From assembly GCF_001436735.1 (NCBI RefSeq), contig NZ_AYZE01000016.1, positions 62,001 through 126,000 on the forward strand: a DNA stretch of 64,000 bases, given 5' to 3'. Below are positions 35,126-44,465 of the stretch, one piece after another. The DNA comes from Liquorilactobacillus cacaonum DSM 21116. GTDB lineage: Bacteria > Bacillota > Bacilli > Lactobacillales > Lactobacillaceae. The notes below the pieces were generated by a model. The model ran no database searches. It saw only the letters and a program-made list of their open reading frames with translations, and had not been told where the DNA came from. The position numbers were made by a program, and so were the translations under genes. The first letter of the stretch is position 1; each line of letters begins with the position of its first letter.

Positions 35126-36763
35126 TTATTTAATATACGTATACTTGTAATTCCACTGCGTTCCAGCGGTATTATGGATAATTCCTTTTACATCTGATTT
35201 TTGTAAATATGATGTAACTTGTTGATAGATTGGTGTTACACCTTGATCTGAGTTATAGATTTTTGCTGCTTGGACCAAATCATTCCAGCGTTTTTTTGTA
35301 TCATTAGCATCTTCATTTTGAGCTTTTTTAATCAATGCATCATATTTCGCATTTGAATATCCTCCATAATTATAGGAAGTTCCAGTTAATGGAATTTGTA
35401 AGAAGGTGATTGGATCGTTGAAATCACCGCCCCATCCAGATAAGTACAAGTCAAAGTCGCCATCTTGTGCACTTTGGAGAGCATTGTTGCTAGGAACACT
35501 ACGAACGGTAATAGTTAGACCTTTGAGGACTTTTGTATATTGAGATTGCAAGTATTGTGAGACAACACTGCTGCTGCTGTCATCATTTGAGGATAGCAGT
35601 GTTAATTTCAAATTTTTTAGTCCAGTTTCTGCCAACCCTTTTTTCCAGTATTCTTTTGCAAGTTTTTCATTGTAAGTCACAGTATTTTTAACTGCCTGTT
35701 CCTTAGAGAAATCTTGACCTGTTGTTGGATCTTTTGCAAGCCCAGAGGCTACAAAGCCAGTTGGAATGTAAGAACCATCACCTAAAACTTTCTTAGTTAG
35801 GACTTGGCGATTGATTGCTAAAGACATTGCAAGGCGGATATAGCGGTTATTTAGTGCTTTATTTTTATCAGCATCCTTGTCTTTAAAGTTATAAGCTAAA
35901 TATGAGATATAAGAGTATGGATAAGATTTAAATTCCTTTGTACCTTGGTAATTTTTGACCTGCTGGTTTGATAGTGGCGTCATATCAAGCTTGTTTTGTT
36001 GATATAATTCATGACCTGTTGTTGGGTTTTCAACGACAGTATAATTAATTTGATGTAGTTTTACCACTTTTTTATCCCAGTAATGAGTGTTTTTGACAAA
36101 TTTCCAGTTGTTGCCGGTTCCGTTCCATGCCTTGATTGTGAAGGGACCAGAGTAAACCATATATTGTGAACGTGTACCATATTTACTGCCATATTGCTCA
36201 ACCACTTTTTGGTTTTGTGGTCCAAACAATGGATAAGCCATTAAAACTTTGAAGTATGAAATAGCTTTGTCAAGTTTGATCACAACAGTTTCTTTATTTG
36301 GTGCACTGATTCCAATCTGATTAGCTGATTTTTTTCCTGCGATAATTGCGTCTGCATTTTTAATCCCACTAAATAAATAAGAATATGGTGATTTAGTCTT
36401 TGGATTTATTGTTCTACGCCACGAATATACAAAGTCTTGTGCGGTTATTCGATCACCATTACTCCAATAAGCTTTTCTAATTTTGAATGTCCAAGTTTTA
36501 CCATCCTTGGAGACACTACCAGACTTTGCAAGCCCAGCGGTTGTCGTCCCATTTTTCCCAAGACGATAGAAGCTTTCAAAGACATTGCCAGTTTGGCCAA
36601 AACCAGTTGATTTTGAAATATCAATGGTGCTTAGAGGTGCAGTAGCACTTAGGTTTAAAGTTTGTTTTGTTCCATTACTAGTAGCTTGTTTGCCACAACC
36701 TGCTAGCAATAATAACAGACCTGCAAATAAAGTTGACATGATAAGAGTTTTTTTGAAATTCAT
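35126..36763 (-). CDS. oppA: Oligopeptide ABC transporter substrate-binding lipoprotein (OppA type)
   Basis: Extracellular binding lipoprotein of 545 residues. The signal sequence runs to a lipobox LLAGC with the lipidated Cys near residue 23. The SBP_bac_5 fold shows WTFKIRKAYWSNGDRITAQDFVYSWRR near residue 91 and the usual C-terminal lobe (YLSGWGGDFNDPITFLQIPL). It captures peptides for an Opp-type importer, but no oppBCDF genes are adjacent, so it must use a permease encoded elsewhere. A T-box riboswitch precedes it, so expression should rise when one tRNA is uncharged. Confidence 0.92.
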   Translation of the reverse strand: MNFKKTLIMSTLFAGLLLLLAGCGKQATSNGTKQTLNLSATAPLSTIDISKSTGFGQTGNVFESFYRLGKNGTTTAGLAKSGSVSKDGKTWTFKIRKAYWSNGDRITAQDFVYSWRRTINPKTKSPYSYLFSGIKNADAIIAGKKSANQIGISAPNKETVVIKLDKAISYFKVLMAYPLFGPQNQKVVEQYGSKYGTRSQYMVYSGPFTIKAWNGTGNNWKFVKNTHYWDKKVVKLHQINYTVVENPTTGHELYQQNKLDMTPLSNQQVKNYQGTKEFKSYPYSYISYLAYNFKDKDADKNKALNNRYIRLAMSLAINRQVLTKKVLGDGSYIPTGFVASGLAKDPTTGQDFSKEQAVKNTVTYNEKLAKEYWKKGLAETGLKNLKLTLLSSNDDSSSSVVSQYLQSQYTKVLKGLTITVRSVPSNNALQSAQDGDFDLYLSGWGGDFNDPITFLQIPLTGTSYNYGGYSNAKYDALIKKAQNEDANDTKKRWNDLVQAAKIYNSDQGVTPIYQQVTSYLQKSDVKGIIHNTAGTQWNYKYTYIK

Positions 36764-36819
36764 TTTTTGTCCCCCGTTTTTTTAATTAATCAGATGTATG
36801 TAGCAAAAAAGTTATAAGT

Positions 36820-36900
36820 CTACATGGCTGTTCCACCCCTAGAACTCCCACGCCAACAAATAAGCCAGACAACAATTTTATGATACCGAACTCGTGACAT
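36820..36900 (-). CDS. Possible small ORF in the oppA leader
   Basis: A 26-codon ORF lies between the T-box terminator and oppA, with GGGGGA nine bases before its ATG. The peptide starts MSRVRYHKIVVWLICW and is basic and Trp-rich. An overlapping frame is also open through this stretch. It ends about 55 bp before oppA. It could be a leader peptide or simply chance. Confidence 0.3.
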   Translation of the reverse strand: MSRVRYHKIVVWLICWRGSSRGGTAM

Positions 36901-36924
36901 GAGTTTATTCCCCCTTTTGAATTA

Positions 36925-37195
36925 AAAAAAGCCCCGCAAATTAATGCCGGGACGATTGATAGTCGTGGTACCACCCAAATTCATCATGAAATAACTTCAT
37001 GATCTTAATATTACACAGCTAGCATAGCAATGTATCTGACGGTATCGAGTCAACACGTATCACGAGCTTGCACTTGTGATAAAACTCCAGATTCATCTTC
37101 ACTAAGTTCTTGATGCTGTTCTTTCACTATCAACAGTCGCTATTTATCAAGTAGACTCAGTTACTCTTTCCTTCAACGTCCATATCTCTTATTGA
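36925..37195 (-). promoter_or_regulatory. T-box riboswitch controlling oppA
   Basis: On the minus strand the RNA carries the conserved T-box GGGTGGTACCACG (36964-36976), which pairs with the tRNA acceptor end in the antiterminator. A terminator hairpin (GTCCCG/CGGGGC with seven T, 36925-36953) follows. The upstream half forms stem I; AGTGAAGATGAATCTGGAGTT is its 3' side. The AUG there is a possible specifier codon (Met), but I could not fold stem I well enough to fix it. Confidence 0.9.
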
Positions 37196-37201
37196 TTCAA
37201 T

Positions 37202-37230
37202 AGTATAAATAAAAGATAGGTCTAAGTCAA
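37202..37230 (-). promoter_or_regulatory. Promoter of the T-box/oppA transcript
   Basis: On the minus strand TTGACT and TATACT are separated by 17 bp, placing the transcript start just before the T-box leader. Confidence 0.75.
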
Positions 37231-37331
37231 TGTAAATTTTATCTAGGCAATGCTTAGGGAGACTAAAAAAGAACCTGATTTGTTCCAAGTAAGTTATAAT
37301 TAGTTCAAAATATTTGTTATGGGGGAGTATC

Positions 37332-37820
37332 ATGGGAAAAGTAAAAATCGTCGGGAAAATTATAAAAACAACAGGGAAGATATTTGCACCAACTGTGACA
37401 GAACAAGCTACAAAATTTGTGCGAAAACAAATCGACAAGCGCGATGGGTATGTCAAGATTCCAGATGTTCTTTCAATGCCACTTGATGAAGCAATTAAGG
37501 TTCTTGAAAGTTACGGGTTTCAAACAGGAAAGATGCAAGTCGAAGCACATCCAAAGTATGCTACAAAAAAAGTCGAAGTTGTATTGAGAGTTGCACCAAG
37601 AGTAGGAACCAGTGTTGCCCCGGGGACTTTTTTAAAGTTAGAGTATGCTGATGAGACAACTATTTTGAATAGCAAAGAATTATTAGAAGAAAAAAATAGG
37701 GTGAAAGCTAATAAGAAACAAAAACAGCAAGAAACAGTTAAAAATGTGGGGGAAAAATCAAAAAAAATCGTGACTAGCATTGGAGAAAAGGCCCATATAA
37801 TAAAGCAAAATAATAAGTAA
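37332..37820 (+). CDS. Small soluble PASTA-domain protein
   Basis: Protein of 162 residues from the ATG preceded by GGGGGAG. A basic N-terminal helix region (residues 1-38) is followed by one PASTA domain: IPDVLSMPLDEAIKVLESYGFQTG ... VAPRVGTSVAPGTFLKLEY. A lysine-rich coiled tail ends the protein. PASTA domains usually sit outside the cell on penicillin-binding proteins or Ser/Thr kinases and bind muropeptides, yet this protein has no signal peptide or membrane helix. Its role is unknown. A large bidirectional hairpin follows. Confidence 0.8.
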   Translation: MGKVKIVGKIIKTTGKIFAPTVTEQATKFVRKQIDKRDGYVKIPDVLSMPLDEAIKVLESYGFQTGKMQVEAHPKYATKKVEVVLRVAPRVGTSVAPGTFLKLEYADETTILNSKELLEEKNRVKANKKQKQQETVKNVGEKSKKIVTSIGEKAHIIKQNNK

Positions 37821-37878
37821 TCAGCAAAATAGAGGTTGAAAAATGTACTAAAAATGTACTAATGAAGAAAGCCAAAGA

Positions 37879-37937
37879 AAAAAGCCTTATGAAGTTGGAT
37901 CCATTAAATGGACACTCACATACTTCATAAGGCTTTT
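37879..37937. terminator. Bidirectional terminator between the PASTA gene and the exporter operon
   Basis: A 16-bp perfect stem AAAAGCCTTATGAAGT/ACTTCATAAGGCTTTT, with a smaller TCCATT/AATGGA hairpin in its loop. A- and T-runs at the ends allow function in both directions. Confidence 0.88.
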
Positions 37938-37956
37938 CCCTGTAAAGGTCATACTC

Positions 37957-39144
37957 TTATCTTAAAATATCAATTAAGTTCCTTTTTGATGCTTGTGTTG
38001 CCGGCAATAGCCCAAAGATGATTCCAACAGCCGAAGAGACTCCAAATGCGAGCAAAAAATTGCCCAAAGTCACAATTGCATGAATATGATATGGAATGAG
38101 CAACGAAATCATTGAGGAAAAGCCCCAACCAATCAAGAATCCAACTAATCCGCCTCCAACAGTCAGCATGATTGACTCCATTAAGAATTGCCAGAGAATA
38201 TTCTTCTGTGTTGCACCAACAGCAAGCCGAATTCCGATTTCTTGAGTTCGTTCCGAAACAGAGATATACATCATATTCATCACACCAATTCCTGCGATAA
38301 AAAGTGAAATTCCAGCAATTGCACTGATAAAGTAAGTTAAGACATCCATTACGGTTGAGATGGATTTAAGAAGCGCTCCTTCATCAAAGTAAGAATAGTT
38401 ACCGGCACGCCGATTTTGCCCATGTTTTTTAAGATAACTCACAACTTCATTAGTCACCTTTGAAGCTCCATAGCCCTTTTTGACTGTTAACTTCAATGTA
38501 TTAGCACGGTTAATAGTTGTTCCAGAATAATATGTTTTTTGTGAAAGTAAAAAATTGACGCTGTACTTATCATAGCCAGATGGTTTGAAGATACCTTTAA
38601 CGCGATAAGAAATACCATTGATCATGATAGCAGTTCCAAGAGCATTTTTAGCGTTTCCATAGACTTTTTTTGCAAGTTTACTACTCAACAAAATAAGGTG
38701 TTGGTCAAGTGCTAAGTCGGCTTTTGAAAGATTGCGGCCATATATCAAGCGGCTACTAGACATTGGTGATTTAAGCAATGACAAGCTAGTACCTACATTT
38801 GAGTTCCCCACAGTAGCAGAATTAATTGAGATATTATTAGTGTCTTTTTTGAATTCTACATGTGAAAGCTCCCGTCCAAATTGTTGCTTAACTTGACTCA
38901 CATCTGATGTCGTAAAGCCACTGCTAGCACTTTCTTCACCATCATAACTAATTTCAGTAGTTTGTTCCCCAGAATTACTAGTCTGAAACTCTGAAATCAT
39001 TTTCTGTTTTACGCCATTTCCAAGAGCAATAATTGTAATAACAGAAGCAATTCCGATAATAATACCAATCATTGTTAGTAAGCTCCGCCGTTTATTGGCC
39101 AAAAGCGATCTGAAAGCAACTTTGAATAAATCACTAAATTTCAT
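37957..39144 (-). CDS. MacB/YknZ-type ABC transporter permease
   Basis: Permease of 395 residues with the MacB/FtsX layout. One N-terminal helix (RRSLLTMIGIIIGIASVITIIALGNGV) is followed by a large extracytoplasmic domain (residues 45-260) and three C-terminal helices, with ERTQEIGIRLAVGAT between them. It overlaps the ATPase gene by 11 bp. The three-gene set resembles the tripartite YknXYZ exporter of Bacillus, which protects against a toxic peptide. An antimicrobial-peptide or macrolide substrate is possible here but unproven. Confidence 0.9.
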   Translation of the reverse strand: MKFSDLFKVAFRSLLANKRRSLLTMIGIIIGIASVITIIALGNGVKQKMISEFQTSNSGEQTTEISYDGEESASSGFTTSDVSQVKQQFGRELSHVEFKKDTNNISINSATVGNSNVGTSLSLLKSPMSSSRLIYGRNLSKADLALDQHLILLSSKLAKKVYGNAKNALGTAIMINGISYRVKGIFKPSGYDKYSVNFLLSQKTYYSGTTINRANTLKLTVKKGYGASKVTNEVVSYLKKHGQNRRAGNYSYFDEGALLKSISTVMDVLTYFISAIAGISLFIAGIGVMNMMYISVSERTQEIGIRLAVGATQKNILWQFLMESIMLTVGGGLVGFLIGWGFSSMISLLIPYHIHAIVTLGNFLLAFGVSSAVGIIFGLLPATQASKRNLIDILR

Positions 39145-39835
39145 TTTTATGTACCCCCGAATCCGAGGTCAAGTGACCATCCAAAATAGTTAAAAGTCGA
39201 TCCATTTGTTGTCCAACTTGGGGATCATGAGTCACTATAATGATAGTAGTCTTATTAGTTGTATTCAAATCTTTAAAAAGTGTCATGATTTCTTTTGATG
39301 TTTGGCTATCGAGGGCTCCAGTTGGTTCGTCGGCAATTAAAAATGTCGGATTTCCAATGATTGCTCGTGCAATTGAAACACGTTGTTGTTGTCCACCAGA
39401 AAGCTGTGTTGGTACACTTCTTTCGTAACCGGCAAGACCAACCTTTGTCAGTACATCGGACACTTTTTTTCTAATTGTTTTTTTCTTAAAGCCCGCATAC
39501 ATTAGCGGTAAAGCAACATTTTCGGCAACACTCATATTCTGAATTAATTTAAAATTTTGAAAGACAAAACCGACATTTTGGTTGCGCAGAGTAGTCAGTT
39601 TTTTGTTATTATACTTACTAATGTTTTCATCTTTGAAAATATAATCACCTTGATATTGACGATCTAAGAAGCCAATAATATTAATTAAGGTAGATTTACC
39701 TGAACCAGACTGTCCCATAATTCCGACAAATTCTCCTTGCTCAATTGTCAAAGAAATATCATGAAGAATATGGACCATTTGGTTGCCTTGACGATAGAAT
39801 TTATTTATCTTCTCTAGCAATATCATTTTGGCCAC
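39134..39835 (-). CDS. MacB/YknY-type ABC transporter ATPase
   Basis: ATPase of 233 residues of the LolD/MacB branch. Walker A is [10 protein letters not shown], the Q-loop is in VFQNFKLI, the signature is [14 protein letters not shown], Walker B is [12 protein letters not shown], and the switch His is in IIVTHDP. It overlaps the genes on both sides by 11-13 bp, so it is translated with its permease and adaptor. It powers the exporter described for the permease. Confidence 0.93.
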   Translation of the reverse strand: MAKMILLEKINKFYRQGNQMVHILHDISLTIEQGEFVGIMGQSGSGKSTLINIIGFLDRQYQGDYIFKDENISKYNNKKLTTLRNQNVGFVFQNFKLIQNMSVAENVALPLMYAGFKKKTIRKKVSDVLTKVGLAGYERSVPTQLSGGQQQRVSIARAIIGNPTFLIADEPTGALDSQTSKEIMTLFKDLNTTNKTTIIIVTHDPQVGQQMDRLLTILDGHLTSDSGVHKNEI

Positions 39836-40872
39836 GACTCCCCATTTTTTAATTTTTTGTCGGGATTTGTTATAACTTTGTCACCTGCACTAATACCAGA
39901 AGCTACAACATAAGTATCATCTTTTTTGGTACCATGGACTAACTTACTATATATTTTTCTGTTTTGAACAATGAATACTTTTCCCTTGTAAAGACTAGAT
40001 AGTGGAATAACAATTCCCGGTTGAGCAACAGTCATTTCAACCGTTTGCCCATCAATAAAAGTATTGCTATCTACATTAGCATAGACATCGTACTTTGAAG
40101 TAGAGCTGTTTGTGTTTGTAGGATGAAGGGATACAAGTGAGATAACTGTACTTTGTTTTTTCCCGGTTGCTACTGCCTTAATCAAAACAGATGATTCATT
40201 TTTAACTTTTGAATAATCATATTCAGAGACTTGGACAATTGCTTGCATATCTGATGAAATAAGATTAATCTTGGCATTGCCACTATCATCATAAGTGAGA
40301 GTAATGTTGCCTGCAAATGGGGCTGTGGTACTTGGAGAGACTTCTTTGGTAATTTGGTTAATTTTTGTTTGTGTGGTAGCGATACTTGAGTTTAAATCTG
40401 CAAGATCGTTATTTGCACTAGTAACGGCATCTTGTGCGTCACTGTAACCATCGTCGGTTTTATTCATTTGATTTAGAGTTGTTTTAGCTGATTGAAGTTT
40501 TTGTGTTGCTTGTGTTTGATCACGTTGATCTTTTGCTAAGGATGTCTTAAGGTCAGTTAGTTCTGTGGCATTTGACTGATTATATGTAGTGAATAGAACT
40601 TGACCTTGCGTAACTTGTTGACCATTTTCAATTTTCATTGCTGACAATTCTTTGCTAGTAACAGTGTAGTCACGTTCTTGTATTGGACTTACATGACCAC
40701 TTAATGTTAGTGAAGTGACTTTTTGAGCTTTTTGTGTTACATATTCACTAGTTTGTTCACTTTTAATGTTATTATGTATATGATTTTTAACAACTATGAA
40801 AACGCCACTGAAGAAAATTAAAAGTGAAGCAATAACCCCGATAACAATTGCAATGATTTTCCATTTTTTCAT
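39823..40872 (-). CDS. Membrane-fusion/adaptor protein of the exporter (YknX/MacA type)
   Basis: Adaptor of 349 residues and first gene of the operon. An N-terminal membrane helix (residues 5-27) anchors it outside the cell. A short lipoyl-like region (TLSGHVSPIQERDYTVTSKELSAMKIENGQQVTQGQVL) flanks a coiled-coil hairpin (residues 105-170), followed by beta-barrel domains. GGGGTG precedes the ATG. Such adaptors link an ABC exporter to the cell wall space in Gram-positive bacteria. Confidence 0.87.
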   Translation of the reverse strand: MKKWKIIAIVIGVIASLLIFFSGVFIVVKNHIHNNIKSEQTSEYVTQKAQKVTSLTLSGHVSPIQERDYTVTSKELSAMKIENGQQVTQGQVLFTTYNQSNATELTDLKTSLAKDQRDQTQATQKLQSAKTTLNQMNKTDDGYSDAQDAVTSANNDLADLNSSIATTQTKINQITKEVSPSTTAPFAGNITLTYDDSGNAKINLISSDMQAIVQVSEYDYSKVKNESSVLIKAVATGKKQSTVISLVSLHPTNTNSSTSKYDVYANVDSNTFIDGQTVEMTVAQPGIVIPLSSLYKGKVFIVQNRKIYSKLVHGTKKDDTYVVASGISAGDKVITNPDKKLKNGESWPK

Positions 40873-41140
40873 CTATGATGCACCCCTATATAGTTTGTAT
40901 CTTTAGATGATAACATATATTTAACTGAAAAATATTTGTTTTTTAATATATAACGAATTGCAATAACTTTATTTATTTCTGTATTAAAAGTTTCATATAT
41001 TTTTAGTAAATTAATATATTTTTTACGAACATTGTCAATTTGGTTGCAAAAAATAATACTATAATACATAGATAGAAAAAAATAGTTTCAATTGATAAGA
41101 ATTAGGAAAAGTTTATGAATAATAATAAAGGGTGAAATAA

Positions 41141-41962
41141 GTGCAAAATGAATTGGAGAAATTATTAGAATTACCAGCAATCAAAATAAATTTTAAAGAT
41201 GACCAAGTGAAATTTATGTTGGAAAATATTGGTGATCCAAATCCACAATTAAGAGATGATATAATTTATACTCTTTTTGCTAGAGGGTTTTCTGAAGACC
41301 TTTTTAGTGATTCTCAAAAAAAGTTAATTATCGATTTTTATATTAAGGATCGAGGCTTATTTAAGGGAATTGATGGTGCCAAATCTGATAAGATTTTTGT
41401 GAGATCATTTAGCGCACTTTTGGGAACAATATTGCTTGATTCTGATAGTCAAAACCCAATTTTTACAGATAATCAACGTCTGATTATTTTTCAATGGTCC
41501 TTTGAATATGTCACTAGAGAAACGGATTTTCGAGGATTTATACCTGCAAAAGGATGGGCACATGGAATTGCACACGGAAGTGATTTACTAGGAGCAGCAT
41601 TGGGACATAAGAATTTTAAAAGTATCGGAATTAAAAATATTTTTAATCCAATTGAAGCAATTATTTCGAAATTAAAAAAACCATTCTGTGATGAAGAAGA
41701 AACAAGAATTGCTTATGCATATTTATGTGCAATTAGAGCTGACACCATTTCCGAGGAAATGTTTATTAAATTCATTGATATGTTCGATAATAAATTGTGG
41801 AAGCAATACGAAAGTTTAGTAGATAGTTTAGAGTCATACTATCAATTAGTTACATGGTTTCGTATTATGCAGAATTGGTATTTTTTTCTAGTTGACTATC
41901 CAAAAATCAAAAAAAATGTGGAACTAAAAATTCTAGACTATTATAAAAAGATGGGATATTAG
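41141..41962 (+). CDS. DUF2785-family protein
   Basis: Soluble, mostly helical protein of 273 residues. The DUF2785 hallmark is the segment RGFIPAKGWAHGIAHGSDLLGA near residue 130, with several His residues; the N-terminal part has a helical-repeat look (DPNPQLRDDIIYTLFARGF). The function is unknown. GTG is used as the start, with AAGGGTGA upstream. A TATAAT at 41060 may be its -10 element. Confidence 0.8.
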   Translation: MQNELEKLLELPAIKINFKDDQVKFMLENIGDPNPQLRDDIIYTLFARGFSEDLFSDSQKKLIIDFYIKDRGLFKGIDGAKSDKIFVRSFSALLGTILLDSDSQNPIFTDNQRLIIFQWSFEYVTRETDFRGFIPAKGWAHGIAHGSDLLGAALGHKNFKSIGIKNIFNPIEAIISKLKKPFCDEEETRIAYAYLCAIRADTISEEMFIKFIDMFDNKLWKQYESLVDSLESYYQLVTWFRIMQNWYFFLVDYPKIKKNVELKILDYYKKMGY

Positions 41963-42043
41963 GCATTTTTATTTGGCTCTTTGTAATGATAATTATTGGA
42001 TATTTGATTTTTTAAATTTTTAGTAGTATATAGGGACGTGAAT

Positions 42044-42442
42044 ATGAAAAAAACGGGAATGATAAGCCATATTGAACTTTACGTTAGTGATTTAAAGAGA
42101 ACTTCTAGTTTTTGGGAATGGTTGCTAGTTAATAAACTTAACTATCAGCTTTATCAAAAATGGAATCAAGGGGTGAGCTTTTCTCTTGGGGACACCTATA
42201 TCGTTTTTGTAGAAACTAAGAAAATAACTCCTAATTACAATAGAACAGCGGTGGGATTGAATCATCTAGCTTTTTATGTTGATTCTTCAAAGATAGTTGA
42301 TGAGATACGTGAGGAAGTACACGAAAAAAATTATATGGAGTTGTATGCAGCAAAGTATCCACATGCAAGTGGTAATAATAATTATGCATTGTTTTTTGAG
42401 GACCCAGATCGAATAAAAGTTGAAATTGTCTATGAAAAATAG
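42044..42442 (+). CDS. VOC-superfamily (glyoxalase/bleomycin-resistance-like) protein
   Basis: Protein of 132 residues starting with MISHIELYVSDLKRTSSFWEWLL, the first beta-alpha module of the vicinal-oxygen-chelate fold. A second half follows (VGLNHLAFYVDSSKIVDEI, then ALFFEDPDRIKVEIVY). Metal-ligand candidates are His in SHIELY and in NHLAF and the Glu of VEIVY. It could be a small metal-dependent lyase, dioxygenase or drug-binding protein. It is followed 12 bp later by a membrane-protein gene. Confidence 0.87.
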   Translation: MKKTGMISHIELYVSDLKRTSSFWEWLLVNKLNYQLYQKWNQGVSFSLGDTYIVFVETKKITPNYNRTAVGLNHLAFYVDSSKIVDEIREEVHEKNYMELYAAKYPHASGNNNYALFFEDPDRIKVEIVYEK

Positions 42443-42454
42443 GAGGAGCCAATC

Positions 42455-42778
42455 TTGAATAATAAGAAATTAAAATTATTGGATATTGGAATGTTGCTTT
42501 TAACGATTGTTATTTTAATTGGGGCACTTTTTAGTAACCCTGACAATAAGTGGATGATGAGTCTAATATTTATTTCAGTTTTAATTCTTTTAGGGATAGG
42601 AACTTATCGCTATTGGATTACTTTCCCAGAATATAAGGGGAGAAATTCACCAATTTTCTTACCAAAAATCTATGGATTAGGGTGGGCGATAAATCCAAGG
42701 AATCCATTTGGAATGGTAGTTGTAGGCATATTATTTGTTGTGATTATCACGGCTTTTGTGAGTGCGTTAATCAGGTAG
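42455..42778 (+). CDS. Small membrane protein, function unknown
   Basis: Protein of 107 residues with three hydrophobic segments (about 7-23, 30-46 and 88-105) and a polar middle (FPEYKGRNSPIFLPKIYG). The start is TTG, clearly marked by AGGAGG eight bases before it. It is probably cotranscribed with the VOC gene. I recognise no family. Confidence 0.65.
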   Translation: MNNKKLKLLDIGMLLLTIVILIGALFSNPDNKWMMSLIFISVLILLGIGTYRYWITFPEYKGRNSPIFLPKIYGLGWAINPRNPFGMVVVGILFVVIITAFVSALIR

Positions 42779-42872
42779 ATTTTGTAATGGGTGTATAAGC
42801 AAAAAATGATTATAGTTAAAAATGTTAAAATTATAGGATGATTAAGTTTAGATTAAAATAAAAACTTGCAAG

Positions 42873-42909
42873 AAAAAGATGGAAAATAAAATAATTACCA
42901 TCTTTTTTT
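42873..42909 (+). terminator. Terminator after the VOC/membrane-protein pair
   Basis: Ten-bp stem AAAAAGATGG/CCATCTTTTT with a 15-nt loop and a T-run. Confidence 0.85.
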
Positions 42910-43066
42910 ATTTATGTTAACTACTTATGAATAATTATTGATAATTAGCTGTTTTAATGTATAATTATCTGAAACTTATATTTAACATGAACTGCACTTA
43001 TGCAACTTGGTAAAGTGTATCTAGGTAAGTGTTTGTTAGTTATTCAAAGTGGTTGGGAGGATTTAA

Positions 43067-44437
43067 ATGAGTGAACAAAATGTGCAAGATATCGCCAAAG
43101 CGCAAGCATTTATCGCGGCTAACAATATTAAATTGATTGAATTTGTATACGTCGATTACAATGGAATCGCGCGGGGAAAGACAATTACAGTTAAAAAACT
43201 AGGAAATCATTTAACAAGTGGAATCGGGATAACAAGGGCAATGTTTGGCATGAATTCACATGATCAACTGCAAGATATCATGGGGATGACTGCAGTGGGT
43301 GAAGTTCGACTGATTCCTGATTTATCTACCTTGACACTTGTTCCTAGTGTAAAGCAAGTTGCAACAGTAATGTGTAATCACTATAAGACTTCAAGAGAAA
43401 TATATGAGGCAGATCCAAGATGGCTATTGCAAAATGTGCTCAAAAAATATGAAAATCTAGGATTAAAAACTATTGGAACGTACGAAAATGAATTTATTTA
43501 TTTTAAACAAAATAATGAAAAAGAGTTTGAAGTAATTGATGAACATCCTTGTTTCGCTATGAATGCCACTGATATTTTTTATGAGATGCTTCCAGATATT
43601 TTAGAAACATTAGAAGATAGTGGAATAGATGCAGAGCAATATTATCCAGAAGCAGGCTTTGGGCAACATGAGCTCTCAATGGCGCCTACTGACCTGCTTA
43701 GTGCTGCTGATAATGAGATGCGGTTCAAAAGAGTTTTACAGACAATCGCAAAGCAACGTGATTTACTCGTAACTTTTGCACCAAAGCCGATATTAAAAAC
43801 AGAAGGTAATGGTGGTCATATTCATTTATCGTTGTGGAACATTAAAGATGAAAAGAATGCACTTTATGATGCTAATGATGAAATGAAGTTAAGCCAATTG
43901 GGTAAATACTTTGTTGGCGGATTGCTCAAACACATTAAAGCAGTTGTGGCTTTGACGTGTCCGACGGTTAATTCTTATCAAAGATTACAACCAGGTGAAT
44001 GGAGCTCTGCCTACGCTACATACGGGCAAGATAATCGAGAAGCAGCAGTCAGAATTCCTTCAACTTATTGGGATAATCAAGAAAACTCAATGAATATTGA
44101 GCTGAAAGCCAGTGATGCATCTGCAAATCCATATCTTGCAATTGCTGGGATTTTAATTGCAGGTCTTGATGGAATTGAAAACAAGATTGAGCCAGGTCAA
44201 CCAGTTGATGTTGACCCTGCAGCATTATCGGATAAGCAAAGAGAAAATATGGGGATAGTTCAACTTCCTACCACACTTTCAGAAGCAATTGAAGAGTTAG
44301 TAAATGATCAGTACTTTAAAAAAGAAATTCCTAACAAGTTATTAGAGGCATATTATAAAGTGAAAAAATCAGAGGTTAAACTATATGAGGGATTTGCACC
44401 TGCTAAAATTGCGGAAATGCATCGGTTAATTTACTGA
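43067..44437 (+). CDS. Glutamine-synthetase-family ligase (gamma-glutamyl-amine type)
   Basis: Ligase of 456 residues with the GS beta-grasp and catalytic domains. Visible signatures are FVYVDYNGIARGK, the metal/ATP site EGNGGHIHLSLW near residue 245, and PTVNSYQRLQPGEWSSAYATYGQDNREAAVRIP near 300. The GS nucleotide-loop text YGQDNR replaces the usual WGxxNR, and the active-site region departs from true GlnA, as in PuuA/IpuC-like enzymes that attach glutamate to an amine. It heads an operon with an amino-acid permease and a hydrolase, so it is more likely catabolic than nitrogen-assimilating. The amine is unknown. Confidence 0.85.
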   Translation: MSEQNVQDIAKAQAFIAANNIKLIEFVYVDYNGIARGKTITVKKLGNHLTSGIGITRAMFGMNSHDQLQDIMGMTAVGEVRLIPDLSTLTLVPSVKQVATVMCNHYKTSREIYEADPRWLLQNVLKKYENLGLKTIGTYENEFIYFKQNNEKEFEVIDEHPCFAMNATDIFYEMLPDILETLEDSGIDAEQYYPEAGFGQHELSMAPTDLLSAADNEMRFKRVLQTIAKQRDLLVTFAPKPILKTEGNGGHIHLSLWNIKDEKNALYDANDEMKLSQLGKYFVGGLLKHIKAVVALTCPTVNSYQRLQPGEWSSAYATYGQDNREAAVRIPSTYWDNQENSMNIELKASDASANPYLAIAGILIAGLDGIENKIEPGQPVDVDPAALSDKQRENMGIVQLPTTLSEAIEELVNDQYFKKEIPNKLLEAYYKVKKSEVKLYEGFAPAKIAEMHRLIY

Positions 44438-44465
44438 TAATGAACTTAAAATGAGGGGTATAAAG

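Noticed and set aside
36786..36974. 62-codon ORF across the T-box terminator
   Set aside because: It includes the T-box and terminator sequence itself, has no ribosome site at its start, and overlaps the better-placed 26-codon leader ORF.
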